A DNA stretch of 64,000 bases from Bacteroidales bacterium Bact_09 (GTDB taxonomy: Bacteria > Bacteroidota > Bacteroidia > Bacteroidales > UBA932), in assembly GCA_001603455.1 (NCBI GenBank), contig LUZA01000029.1:1-64000 (forward strand), in the 5' to 3' direction. Shown one piece after another: positions 18,278 through 26,994 of this stretch. Below the pieces are notes generated by a model, which did not search any database, was not told the origin of the DNA, and was given only the letters and a program-made list of their open reading frames with translations. The stretch's first letter is position 1; each line of letters begins with the position of its first letter. The position numbers were made by a program, and so were the translations under genes.

Positions 18278-19498
18278 ATGAAATCTCAAGATTATATTAC
18301 GCTCGAAGAAACATACGGAGCGCATAACTATCATCCACTCCCTGTCGTCCTGAGCCGGGGAAAAGGTCCCTATGTATGGGACGTTGAAGGAAAAAAATAT
18401 TTTGATTTTCTCTCTGCGTATTCTGCTGTAAACCAGGGACACTGCCATCCAAAGATTGTAAAGGCCCTTACCGATCAGGTCAAACAACTGTGCCTGACAT
18501 CCCGTGCGTTTTACAATAATTGCCTGGGTCCTTACGAAGAGTATGTTACCCGCTTTTTTGGTTACGACAAAGTTTTGCCCATGAACTCCGGAGCCGAAGC
18601 CGTAGAAACAGCTCTCAAGCTAGCCCGTCGCTGGGGATATGAAAAAAAGAACATCCCTGAGAATGAAGCGTTGATTGTGTGCTGTGAAGGGAACTTTCAC
18701 GGCCGTACCATTACGGTGATCTCACTTTCCACAGATCCCGACGCCTGCGGAGGATTTGGCCCTTATACACCTGGATTTATCAAGATCCCTTACAACGATG
18801 TCCCTGCTTTGGAAAAGGTCCTGGCAGAAAACGGTCCGCGCGTTGCAGGTTTCCTGGTAGAACCCATTCAGGGAGAGGCCGGCGTCCTGGTTCCCGACGA
18901 TGGTTATATTAAAAAATGCTTTGACCTGTGCCGGGAACACAATGTGCTGTTTCTGGCCGATGAAGTGCAGACGGGTATCGCCCGTACCGGAAAGCGCATC
19001 TGTTGTGATCATGAAGGCGTGCATCCCGATATTCTGATACTGGGGAAGGCCATTTCGGGGGGTGTACTGCCCGTATCGGCCGTTCTGGCATGCGATGAAA
19101 TCATGCTTACGATCAGGCCCGGGGAACATGGATCGACCTTTGGTGGATTTCCGTTAGCCTGTAAAGTGGCCCACGCTGCTCTGAAAGTGGTGGAAGAAGA
19201 AAAACTGGCTGAAAAAGCCGCTTATTTGGGCGAGATCGTACGTAATTTCCTGCGGGAAATTCCTTCTGACAGGATACTAACAGTCCGCGGCAAAGGGCTT
19301 TTAAATGCCATAGTCATAGCACCAAAGGACGGAAAAGAAGCCTGGGATATATGTATGGCTATGGCCAAAAACGGGGTGCTTGCCAAACCCACACACCGGC
19401 ACATCATACGCCTTGCTCCGCCTCTGGTGATCAAGGAATCACAACTAATGAATGCTTTGGAAATCATACGAAAAAGCATCCTGAGCTTTGATGAGTAA
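18278..19498 (+). CDS. rocD: Ornithine aminotransferase
   Basis: 406-residue fold-type I PLP enzyme that converts ornithine and 2-oxoglutarate to glutamate semialdehyde and glutamate. Visible: [10 protein letters not shown] near 52-60, [10 protein letters not shown] (103-112), ADEVQTG with the PLP-binding Asp228, and the Schiff-base Lys257 in LGKAISGG. Length and motifs match ornithine-oxo-acid transaminases rather than acetylornithine enzymes, helped by context: the stop overlaps by 8 bases the start of a citrulline hydrolase-like gene, giving a citrulline/arginine to ornithine to glutamate route. Confidence 0.93.
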   Translation: MKSQDYITLEETYGAHNYHPLPVVLSRGKGPYVWDVEGKKYFDFLSAYSAVNQGHCHPKIVKALTDQVKQLCLTSRAFYNNCLGPYEEYVTRFFGYDKVLPMNSGAEAVETALKLARRWGYEKKNIPENEALIVCCEGNFHGRTITVISLSTDPDACGGFGPYTPGFIKIPYNDVPALEKVLAENGPRVAGFLVEPIQGEAGVLVPDDGYIKKCFDLCREHNVLFLADEVQTGIARTGKRICCDHEGVHPDILILGKAISGGVLPVSAVLACDEIMLTIRPGEHGSTFGGFPLACKVAHAALKVVEEEKLAEKAAYLGEIVRNFLREIPSDRILTVRGKGLLNAIVIAPKDGKEAWDICMAMAKNGVLAKPTHRHIIRLAPPLVIKESQLMNALEIIRKSILSFDE

Positions 19499-20384
19499 AT
19501 TGCTAATGGTTCGCCCGTGCTGTTTTGGATTCAATCCGCAAACAGCTGTTAACAATGCCTTCCAGGTTTCTACGGAGGAAGAGCCTGTTTTTGTGCAGAA
19601 AAAAGCCCTTGCAGAATTTGACGGTTATGTGGCACTCCTGCGCAAGCATAACATAGAGGTGATCGTGGTTCAGGATACCCCTGAACCACATACTCCCGAT
19701 TCCATTTTTCCCAACAACTGGATATCCTTCCACCCGGAACAGGTGGCTATTCTATATCCCATGTTTGCCCCTAACAGAAGGCTGGAACGAAAAAAGACCG
19801 TATTCCAGGCTATACAGGAACACGCACCGCGCATCCGGTGGATTGATATCAGCCCGAGGGAACGGGAGAACCGGTTCCTGGAAGGCACGGGCAGCATGGT
19901 ATTTGACAGGGGAAACAAACGAGCCTATGCCTGCCGTTCTCCAAGAACCGATGAGGAACTGCTGCGCCAGGTCTGCGACACCCTGAACTACGATCCGGTG
20001 TGTTTCGACGCCCTGGACAAAGGTGCCCCCATATACCACACCAATGTCATGATGTGCATGGCCCAGCATTACGTGGTGATCTGCATGGAATCCGTCCCTT
20101 CGGCCACAGACAGGCAAAAATTGCTGAAAACTTTTGAAAAAGACAAAAAAAAGGTAGTAGAAATAACGGCTGCGCAAATGAACGAGTTTGCCGGCAACAT
20201 GTTCCAGGTATTTTCCCGCGATAATGAACCGTTCCTGGTTATGTCGCACCGTGCCTGCAAGGCCCTCTCCAAATCGCAACTGAAGGTCCTCGGATCCTTC
20301 AACAAAATAATCACTCCGGTACTCGATACCATAGAAACACATGGTGGCGGATCGGCCCGTTGTATGCTTGCCGAGGTTGTCTAA
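19491..20384 (+). CDS. ctlX: Citrulline/arginine hydrolase-like amidinotransferase-family protein (CtlX type)
   Basis: 297 residues from ATG within the overlap ATGAGTAA. The guanidino-modifying (arginine deiminase) fold is shown by [11 protein letters not shown] (73-83), EGTGSMVFD with Glu131, YHTNVMMCM with His183, and the nucleophile Cys291 near the end in [12 protein letters not shown]. Family members hydrolyse citrulline, arginine or methylarginines; CtlX is known for citrulline use. Translational coupling to rocD suggests the product ornithine goes straight to the aminotransferase. Exact substrate is inferred from context. It converges with the U32 gene, sharing four bases. Confidence 0.8.
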   Translation: MSKLLMVRPCCFGFNPQTAVNNAFQVSTEEEPVFVQKKALAEFDGYVALLRKHNIEVIVVQDTPEPHTPDSIFPNNWISFHPEQVAILYPMFAPNRRLERKKTVFQAIQEHAPRIRWIDISPRERENRFLEGTGSMVFDRGNKRAYACRSPRTDEELLRQVCDTLNYDPVCFDALDKGAPIYHTNVMMCMAQHYVVICMESVPSATDRQKLLKTFEKDKKKVVEITAAQMNEFAGNMFQVFSRDNEPFLVMSHRACKALSKSQLKVLGSFNKIITPVLDTIETHGGGSARCMLAEVV

Positions 20385-21631
20385 AAAGCCTCCCCGACGC
20401 GGTAAATCTTATCGGAACGCCGTAGTTTTTCCTTTACCGGGATAGAACATAATGACCCCTGCGGTGCCGTTTGCACTGATGTGTCTTCCAGTCTGATCTC
20501 ACTTACGGTTTCTTCCATTACGCCCGTAGTAGGTCCAATGATCAGGATCTTGTCTCCCACATGAAGCGGAACGGCCTCAACTTTCAGTTCAGCAACACCT
20601 GCCTTTGAAAAATAGTTGGTGACACGCGCCACATACGTTTTTTTTTGCGTTGCCTGATTTCCATAGGCATTGCTCCATTGGCCCAGTTTCTCTCCCAGAT
20701 AGTAACCCCCCCAGAACCCCCTGTTGAAAACAGTTTTCAGGCGTTCTTCCAGTTCTGCCGCTAATACGGGTGAATAAGTCCCTTCCATCACGGCATCGAC
20801 TGCCCGGGAATAGACCTGAACAGTGGTTTTGACATATTCGGCAGACCGTGCCCTTCCTTCGATCTTCAGAACCTCTATTCCCGCATCCATGATCCTGTCC
20901 AGGAAAGTAACCGTACAGAGATCTTTGGGAGACATGATGTATTTATTGTCCACCTTAAGTTCGGCTTCTGTTTCACTGTCACGTACTGTATAAGCACGGC
21001 GGCAGATCTGATAACAGGAACCACGGTTGGCCGATTTGTTATACTCATGCAGACTTAAGTAACATTTACCCGAAACGGCCATACACAGTGCTCCATGACA
21101 GAAAAGCTCCAGTCTGACCAGGTTTCCCGAAGGGCCCTTGATACAGCGTTCTTTAACCCCTCGGGCGATGGTCCGTATTTGATCCAGAGTCAGTTCCCGG
21201 GCAAGTACCACTACATCGGCATACCGAGCATAAAAGGCCAGTGCTTCTATATTGGAGACATTCAGCTGTGTGGAGATATGCACCTCAAGATCCTGTGCGC
21301 GCGCCTCGATGATAGCAGCCATATCGGATGCGATCACCGCAGAGATGCCGGCCTGGCGGGCCGCTTTAAGCAAGGTTTTCAAGACTTCCAGATCCTGATC
21401 GTAAAAAATTGTATTGACTGTCAAATAGGAACGCATATGGTGCTTTTGGCAAAAAGAAGCAACGCCCTGCAGGTCATTCTGCATAAAATTATGAGCTGCA
21501 TGTGCCCGCATATTCAATTTTCCGACACCAAAATAGACCGATCCGGCACCGGCTTGTGCAGCCGCTGTTAACGCAGCCCAATTTCCTGCGGGTGCCATGA
21601 TTTCCGGCCTTATTTTACAAGGATCTGACAT
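20381..21631 (-). CDS. Peptidase U32 family protein (TrhP/RlhA-like)
   Basis: About 416 residues from ATG; a TTG six codons earlier is possible but the N-terminus MSDPCKIRPEIMAPAGNW fits the family. Features: APAGNWAALTAAAQAGAGSVYFG, the U32 cysteine cluster (LELFCHGALCMAVSGKCYLS, then GSCYQICRR), and LKIEGRARSAEYV. Family members in bacteria carry out prephenate-dependent tRNA or rRNA hydroxylation (TrhP, RlhA) or act with collagenase-like partners; the cysteines probably bind an iron-sulfur cluster. I favour tRNA uridine-34 hydroxylation, not certain. The start lies 17 bases inside the end of the preceding glycosyltransferase gene. Confidence 0.85.
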   Translation of the reverse strand: MSDPCKIRPEIMAPAGNWAALTAAAQAGAGSVYFGVGKLNMRAHAAHNFMQNDLQGVASFCQKHHMRSYLTVNTIFYDQDLEVLKTLLKAARQAGISAVIASDMAAIIEARAQDLEVHISTQLNVSNIEALAFYARYADVVVLARELTLDQIRTIARGVKERCIKGPSGNLVRLELFCHGALCMAVSGKCYLSLHEYNKSANRGSCYQICRRAYTVRDSETEAELKVDNKYIMSPKDLCTVTFLDRIMDAGIEVLKIEGRARSAEYVKTTVQVYSRAVDAVMEGTYSPVLAAELEERLKTVFNRGFWGGYYLGEKLGQWSNAYGNQATQKKTYVARVTNYFSKAGVAELKVEAVPLHVGDKILIIGPTTGVMEETVSEIRLEDTSVQTAPQGSLCSIPVKEKLRRSDKIYRVGEAF

Positions 21632-22598
21632 AAGACAGAAATTGTTCAACCGTTAGATTTTCCATACATTCATATGTTTCTTTTCGGCACGGTTTAGATC
21701 CGAATACCGAGCAGGGACGGCAATCTAGCGGCAATTGTACAGCCCAGCGCGGATCTTGCCTCCAACCGTAAAATCCAGCCTTGGGATGCGTAGCACCCCA
21801 GATGGATATAACCGGAATGCCCAATGTCGAAGCAAAATGCATATTGGCCGAATCCATGCTGATCATCACATCCAGGCTTTTGATCACCGACAATTCCGTA
21901 TCAAAACCCTTTCCGCTCTCCGTTGCCAGACGGATATGGCTGTTATCCCTTGTCCATTCGGTCATCTGCCGGATTTCTTCTTCTCCTCCTCCAAATAGAA
22001 AAACCAACGTTCCCTCCTGGGCAAGCAGGTTGGCAACTTGACGCATTCTGCTGGTTGACCATTGTTTTCCCCTATGGCGGGCAAACGGGGCTATCCCTAC
22101 TTTCTTCCAGGGTCCTCTTTCCAGAGATATGGTATTGCCTGGAACAAGCGAAGGAGCTGTAAATCCAAGTTTTCCCAGCGTTCGGGCATAACGTTCGTAT
22201 ATAGGCATTAAGGCCGGTGATCCGGCAGGATTTCTGAGTAACCTGCGCCTTGAACGGCGTCCCTTGTGCAGGTACACTACCGGCAAACCGCACAAGAACA
22301 GGGCAGAACGCAACAGAAAGGTCCTGATCACACTATGCAGATCGGCAACGTGGGTGGGACGGACCTGCCACAGATTCCGGAGGATCTTGCCCAATGGTTG
22401 CTTTCGGTCAACCGGCAGGAGAGATAAGTTGGGAATTCCTTCAAACAAAGGGGCAAGCAACCCGGGACCCGCCAGGGTGAAATGTATCTCCGGATTGTCC
22501 CTTGCGTACGCCTTCAGTACTACAGAAGCTATGGCCACATCGCCCAGAGCCGAAAAACGCAGGCAAAGAACGTGCGTTTTTTTATGTACCTTTTGCAT
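21615..22598 (-). CDS. Glycosyltransferase family 9 (heptosyltransferase-like)
   Basis: 327 residues. GT9 signs: LRFSALGDVAIASVVL at the N-terminus, VADLHSVIRT, the donor-binding segment VGIAPFARHRGKQWS, and the C-terminal DVMISMDSANMHFASTLGIPVISIWGATHPKAGFYGW. Such enzymes add heptose or related sugars to the LPS core from a nucleotide-activated donor at the inner membrane. It overlaps DUF4254 upstream by 17 bases; that pairing is frequent in Bacteroidota, suggesting a joint role in core glycan assembly. Confidence 0.9.
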   Translation of the reverse strand: MQKVHKKTHVLCLRFSALGDVAIASVVLKAYARDNPEIHFTLAGPGLLAPLFEGIPNLSLLPVDRKQPLGKILRNLWQVRPTHVADLHSVIRTFLLRSALFLCGLPVVYLHKGRRSRRRLLRNPAGSPALMPIYERYARTLGKLGFTAPSLVPGNTISLERGPWKKVGIAPFARHRGKQWSTSRMRQVANLLAQEGTLVFLFGGGEEEIRQMTEWTRDNSHIRLATESGKGFDTELSVIKSLDVMISMDSANMHFASTLGIPVISIWGATHPKAGFYGWRQDPRWAVQLPLDCRPCSVFGSKPCRKETYECMENLTVEQFLSYVRSL

Positions 22599-23193
22599 AC
22601 AGGACGGGGTTGAGGAGCGGATCGTTGTACATCTTCATCTGTTTGTACAATTTCATATATTTCCTTCCCAACCTCAGATCGGCCAGCAGTTGGTCAATAG
22701 CTGAAGATAAGTCTTTGCGCTGTTCTATCAAGACTTCCCATTTTTCCCTGCACAAAGATGCTTTGGGGGAATCCTTTCTGTCCGCCTCTATCTGCATATG
22801 ATAGATTTTAAGGGCAAGGATAGATAAACGGTCAACAGCCCAGGCAGGTGTTTCTGTATTGAGACCGGCTCCGGGCAAACGGGGAACCCCTGAAAATTCA
22901 CGGTAAAACAGGATATCTATCTGCTCCACCAGATCTGTGCGCTCTTGGTTAGAGGCATCTATCCTGCGTTTAATGCGCAAAGCATCTGCCGGATCTATGG
23001 CGGGATCACGAATGATGTCTTCCAGATGCCATTGCACTGTGTCAATCCAGTTTTTCCTGTACAACAAATTGTCCAGAGAATGTTCCGGATATGGATTTGT
23101 GCAGACAGCTTCTACCGAATCCTGCTTGTGGTAATCCCTGATGGTTTTGTCAAAAATACTATTACAATGCGTACTAAAAGATGAAATGTCCAT
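22582..23193 (-). CDS. DUF4254 family protein
   Basis: 203 residues, helical and cytoplasmic, without signal or membrane segment. Recognised by the DUF4254 pattern: LLYRKNWIDTVQWHLEDIIRD, RIDASNQERTDLVEQID, and a C-terminal YMKLYKQMKMYNDP. Function unknown; in Bacteroidota the family is usually next to GT9 glycosyltransferases, as here, where the genes overlap by 17 bases. It begins one base after the polyprenyl synthase stop codon, so the four genes form one operon. Confidence 0.85.
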   Translation of the reverse strand: MDISSFSTHCNSIFDKTIRDYHKQDSVEAVCTNPYPEHSLDNLLYRKNWIDTVQWHLEDIIRDPAIDPADALRIKRRIDASNQERTDLVEQIDILFYREFSGVPRLPGAGLNTETPAWAVDRLSILALKIYHMQIEADRKDSPKASLCREKWEVLIEQRKDLSSAIDQLLADLRLGRKYMKLYKQMKMYNDPLLNPVLYAKGT

Positions 23194-23194
23194 A

Positions 23195-24166
23195 TTACCT
23201 TTTTCTGTTTAAAAGTCCTTGAATGAATTCCAGCAATATTCCGGTCCTTCCGGCACGGGTATCCAAATTTTCCAAAGCAGCCAGGGTTTGGTCCATATAT
23301 TTTGCCACGCACTCCTGGGCTGCCTGTTTCACTCCCAGGTTATCATATATCGAAATCACCTTCTCTACCCTGTTGGCCGTTTCTTTGTTAGCAAGCAGCC
23401 TGTTGAGTTGCGTCAGATCCTCCCCGCTTGCATGACGCAGGGCATAAGTAAGCAGCCATGTTTTTTTATTGTTGGCGATGTCTGTCCCGGTCGCTTTCCC
23501 AAACACGCTGGGATCTCCATAAACATCCAGGTAATCGTCCTGGATCTGGAAAGCTGTACCCAGTGCCATACCTGCTTTGTACAGACTGTTGACAGTCTGG
23601 GAGGAAGCTTCGGCACACCATCCGCCTATCTCGAGGGAACAGGCTATCAGTGCTCCGGTTTTTCTGGATATCATATCAATGTAATCATCCTCTGTAATAA
23701 ATAATTGTTTTTCATAATCTATGTCCAGTTGCTGTCCTTCACACACCTGTCCAGCCGCTTTGTGGAATGATTCCAGTACAAGGGGCAATACACGGGGATC
23801 ACATTTGCTGATGTATTTATAGGCCAGCATGCACATGGCATCCCCGGACAAGATGGCCGTATTTATATCCCATTTTTTGTGGATGGTCTGACGGCTCCGG
23901 CGCATCTCTGCATTATCCATCACATCATCATGCACCAATGTGAAATTATGATACACCTCCAGCCCCAGAGCTGGATACAACACTGTAGGAGGCAAGTTGT
24001 CGGAAAAAATATTGTACGTTAAAAGGCAGAGTACGGGACGCAGTCTTTTTCCCCCGGCAGACAGGGCATATTCTACCGGCAAATGCAACTGGCTTCCGTT
24101 GTATGATTCAATGAGACTTTGAATCCCTTGGTTTACAAAGCCTTGTATTTCGTTTAATGTAAACAT
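23195..24166 (-). CDS. Polyprenyl (geranylgeranyl/octaprenyl-type) diphosphate synthase
   Basis: 323 residues from the ATG chosen because a TACCTTTG promoter element ends 4 bases upstream; the longer open frame would start inside the divergent rsgA promoter region. Visible: GGKRLRP (38-44), first aspartate motif DDVMD (80-84) in LVHDDVMD, RRSRQTIHKKW, and second motif DDYLD in FQIQDDYLDVYGD. It condenses isopentenyl diphosphate units to a prenyl chain for quinones or lipid carriers. Chain length cannot be decided from the motifs alone. First gene of a four-gene operon with DUF4254, GT9 and U32. Confidence 0.9.
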   Translation of the reverse strand: MFTLNEIQGFVNQGIQSLIESYNGSQLHLPVEYALSAGGKRLRPVLCLLTYNIFSDNLPPTVLYPALGLEVYHNFTLVHDDVMDNAEMRRSRQTIHKKWDINTAILSGDAMCMLAYKYISKCDPRVLPLVLESFHKAAGQVCEGQQLDIDYEKQLFITEDDYIDMISRKTGALIACSLEIGGWCAEASSQTVNSLYKAGMALGTAFQIQDDYLDVYGDPSVFGKATGTDIANNKKTWLLTYALRHASGEDLTQLNRLLANKETANRVEKVISIYDNLGVKQAAQECVAKYMDQTLAALENLDTRAGRTGILLEFIQGLLNRKR

Positions 24167-24170
24167 ATTA

Positions 24171-24178
24171 CAAAGGTA
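24171..24178 (-). promoter_or_regulatory. -7 promoter element (TACCTTTG) of the polyprenyl synthase operon
   Basis: Exact TAnnTTTG on the minus strand, 4 bases before the ATG. It forms an inverted repeat with the divergent rsgA element 20 bases away. Confidence 0.6.
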
Positions 24179-24198
24179 GTCTTTTTTAAACATTTTCG

Positions 24199-24206
24199 TA
24201 CCTTTG
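24199..24206 (+). promoter_or_regulatory. -7 promoter element (TACCTTTG) of rsgA
   Basis: Exact TAnnTTTG, 20 bases before the rsgA ATG, divergent from an identical element for the polyprenyl synthase operon. Confidence 0.6.
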
Positions 24207-24226
24207 TTCCCCCTCAACCCCGGTTT

Positions 24227-25195
24227 ATGGAACAGCAAGTCTTTCAGAATGCAACCGTTGTTAAACAAACAGGCGCTCTCTGCCGGCTTACTTTATTACC
24301 CCGGTGGGAACCCTTCACGGCCATACTGAGCGGTAAGCTAAGACTCCGGGGAGACAAACTGACTAATCCCGTTGCAGTCGGGGACCGTGTGCACGGATAT
24401 CGGCAACCGGCAGGGAAATATCCAGGGGAACATGCAGTCATTACTGAAATTCTTCCCAGAAAAAATTACCTGATCCGTAAATCAGCAAACTTGTCCCGTC
24501 AGGCACATATTATAGCCGCCAATATCGATTGGGCATATGTGATTCTAAGTGCAACCGAACCGCAAACCCCCTATCAGTTTATTGACCGTTTTCTTGTAAC
24601 ATGCCAGGCATATCGTGTGCCTGTTTCGCTTATCCTCAACAAAACGGATGAGCTGGAATGGGCAGAAGGATATAGAAGCCAGGCAGCACATTGCAGGGAT
24701 ATTTACCTGAGGGCTGGGTATGAGGTGCTGGAAGTGTCGGCCAGGACCGGAATGGGTTTAGATTCGCTTTCACAAAGCCTAAAAGGAAGAATCTCGCTTT
24801 TCTCGGGTATTTCGGGCGTGGGAAAATCTACGCTGGCCAACCGACTGGACCCCTTGCTCCAATTAAAGACAGCTCCTATCTCCAGAGCTCACCTGACGGG
24901 AAAGCATACCACCACTTTTTACGAAATGCACTCCCTCCTTTCTGGGGGATACATCATAGACAGTCCAGGTATCAAAGGTTTTGGATTGTTGGAAATGACA
25001 AAAGAAGAATTGTGTCATTATTTTCCGGAAATATTCGCTGTTTCATCATCATGTCGTTTTAACGGGTGTCTGCATGCAGAAGAGCCAGATTGCGCTGTAA
25101 GGGAGGCGGTGGAGAAAGGTCTGATCCCGGCTGAACGTTACGAAAATTACCTCAGGCTGCTAGAAGATCCTGAAGGAGGAAAATACCGCACCTGA
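24227..25195 (+). CDS. rsgA: Ribosome small-subunit-dependent GTPase A
   Basis: 322 residues. Circularly permuted GTPase order: NKTD (138-141) comes before GISGVGKST (194-202) and DSPG (245-248). An N-terminal OB-fold precedes it and a zinc knuckle follows (C276, C281, H283, C289). It tests late 30S subunit maturation at the decoding centre. The stop is 8 bases before the MATE transporter start, so both are probably one unit. Confidence 0.95.
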   Translation: MEQQVFQNATVVKQTGALCRLTLLPRWEPFTAILSGKLRLRGDKLTNPVAVGDRVHGYRQPAGKYPGEHAVITEILPRKNYLIRKSANLSRQAHIIAANIDWAYVILSATEPQTPYQFIDRFLVTCQAYRVPVSLILNKTDELEWAEGYRSQAAHCRDIYLRAGYEVLEVSARTGMGLDSLSQSLKGRISLFSGISGVGKSTLANRLDPLLQLKTAPISRAHLTGKHTTTFYEMHSLLSGGYIIDSPGIKGFGLLEMTKEELCHYFPEIFAVSSSCRFNGCLHAEEPDCAVREAVEKGLIPAERYENYLRLLEDPEGGKYRT

Positions 25196-25203
25196 GAGAC
25201 ATT

Positions 25204-26514
25204 ATGAGTATCAAAAGCCTGAACAGACAGATCCTTGACCTTGCCATTCCCAGTATGCTGGCCGGGATCACAATCCCTTTGGTGGGAATGGCCGATACAG
25301 CCATTGCAGGCCGTTTAGGTTCTGCTACGGCTATCGGCGGAATTGCCATCGGTTCCACACTTTTTGACCTGTTATACTGGAATTTCGGGTTCCTGAGGAT
25401 AGGTACTGCCGGAATCACGGCACAAGCTTTCGGAAGGGGAGATAAGCAGGATATCGTAAGAACAGGAATGCAAGGTCTTGCCGTAGCCCTGGGCTTTTCC
25501 CTGTTACTGCTGTTGATCCAGTGGCCCTTTGCCCAACTGGTCCTTCTGCTTTCCCCTTCCTCCCCGGAAGTGGAATTCCTGGCCAGGGAATATTTTTTCA
25601 TCAGGATCTGGGCCGCTCCCGCTGTACTGGCTTTATTTGTTTTCCGGGGTTGGTTTATAGGGGTACAGAATACCTTTGCATCCATGATCATGGATATAGT
25701 GATCAACCTCACCAATATCGGATTAAGTGTGTTTTTTGCCTTGAACCTGGGGATGGGTATAAAAGGGATCGCACTGGGAACAGTTGCCGCTCAATATACC
25801 GGAATCCTGTGCGGAATCATTCTGCTATATGTCTATTACAGAAAAATGGCCCGATATGTCTCCCTGGCATCTGTTTTCAAAAAAGACGGCTGGAAGAAAT
25901 ATTTCGGCCTGAGCGGCAACCTTTTCATAAGGTCTGTCTGCATGTTGTTGATCTATACTGGCTTTACATTTCTGGCTGCCCGGTATGGAGATACTTTGCT
26001 TGCTGTCGCGACCATTATGATGAAATTACTGCTTTTATACGCTTATTTCGTGGACGGATTTGCCTATGCCGGAGAAGCGCTCACAGGAAAGTTCATCGGA
26101 GCCGGAAACAAACCCGCCCTCATGCGATCCATCAAGCTTCTCTTCATATGGAGTGCAGGGGTGGGGATTGTATCGACTGTTCTCTATATTGCCGGAGACC
26201 AGTGGTTTCTACGTCTGATGACCTCAACTCCGGAAGTTATCCAGGCCGCACAGCCCTTCCTCCCCTGGTTGTACAGCATGCCTCTGATATCTTGCCTTAC
26301 GTTCATGTGGGACGGGATTTTTACAGGCGCTACAGCAGGAAAGGCGTTGCGCAATATCATGATCATATCGGTGATAGCATTCTACGCCTTTTATCTGACA
26401 CTGGAGGGATCTCTGGGAATTCAGTCCCTGTGGATAGGATATGCGGCACACCTGGTGACCCGTTCAGTTGCCCAAACGCTGATGGCACGGAAATACGTAT
26501 TCAACGCGATCTGA
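25204..26514 (+). CDS. MATE family efflux transporter (DinF-like)
   Basis: 436 residues with twelve predicted membrane segments. The MATE start is typical: LNRQILDLAIPSMLAGITIPLVGMADTAIAGRLG, with the matching second-half segment FVDGFAYAGEALTGKFIGAGNK. These are Na+ or H+ driven exporters of drugs or metabolites at the inner membrane. It follows rsgA closely and converges on the bactofilin gene with 7 bases between stops. The substrate is unknown. Confidence 0.92.
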   Translation: MSIKSLNRQILDLAIPSMLAGITIPLVGMADTAIAGRLGSATAIGGIAIGSTLFDLLYWNFGFLRIGTAGITAQAFGRGDKQDIVRTGMQGLAVALGFSLLLLLIQWPFAQLVLLLSPSSPEVEFLAREYFFIRIWAAPAVLALFVFRGWFIGVQNTFASMIMDIVINLTNIGLSVFFALNLGMGIKGIALGTVAAQYTGILCGIILLYVYYRKMARYVSLASVFKKDGWKKYFGLSGNLFIRSVCMLLIYTGFTFLAARYGDTLLAVATIMMKLLLLYAYFVDGFAYAGEALTGKFIGAGNKPALMRSIKLLFIWSAGVGIVSTVLYIAGDQWFLRLMTSTPEVIQAAQPFLPWLYSMPLISCLTFMWDGIFTGATAGKALRNIMIISVIAFYAFYLTLEGSLGIQSLWIGYAAHLVTRSVAQTLMARKYVFNAI

Positions 26515-26521
26515 GACCCGG

Positions 26522-26992
26522 TTACTTTTTTTCGGGCGCCCTAACCACGGGAATTTCCTGCGGAACAGGAGAAGGCGACTGGCTTACTTTTTTGTCAACG
26601 TTTTTGGACAATTCAGGAGAAACAAGCTGTCCGCTGATACGCACCGATGGTTCTATGGAAAGCTGATCTGAATGCAATTCCCCGGTAAAAATGCATTTAT
26701 TACGCAGGGAAGCAAGTTCCGAGACTTTTAAGACGCCATCAAAGCCGCCACTGATGTCAACGCATTTGCATTCTGCTTCGCCAACACATTTGCCGGTCTC
26801 TCCAATAACGAGTTTCCCCTCTGTTTTGATTTTTCCTTCCAAGTATCCGTCTATGCGGATGTCGTGTTGCGTGATAATATTGCCTATGATCTTTGTATTA
26901 CCACATATCCTGGTTACATTGTTCATCAATTGTGAACCATTCTCTTTTTCTGCTGCCATGGGTTGTTTTTTATTTGAAAATAAATGTAACAT
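26522..26992 (-). CDS. Bactofilin (polymer-forming cytoskeletal protein)
   Basis: 156 residues starting MLHLFSNKK; this ATG lies 3 bases after the stop of the upstream protease, and the longer open frame would run into that gene. The core (about 30-125) shows the bactofilin beta-helix repeat pattern (GNTKIIGNIITQHDIRIDGYLEGKIKTEGKLVIGETG), flanked by a short polar N-terminus and a proline-rich tail. Several cysteines (CVGEAECKC) are unusual. Bactofilins polymerise without nucleotide and position cell-wall enzymes; pairing with a periplasmic protease suggests an envelope role. Confidence 0.9.
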   Translation of the reverse strand: MLHLFSNKKQPMAAEKENGSQLMNNVTRICGNTKIIGNIITQHDIRIDGYLEGKIKTEGKLVIGETGKCVGEAECKCVDISGGFDGVLKVSELASLRNKCIFTGELHSDQLSIEPSVRISGQLVSPELSKNVDKKVSQSPSPVPQEIPVVRAPEKK

Positions 26993-26994
26993 GA

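Noticed and set aside
24167..24268. 34-residue N-terminal extension of the polyprenyl synthase
   Set aside because: It would cross both divergent promoter elements and the rsgA start; the family begins near MFTLNE.
25521..26666. 381-codon open frame on the plus strand
   Set aside because: Another frame of the MATE gene running into the bactofilin gene; no family resemblance.
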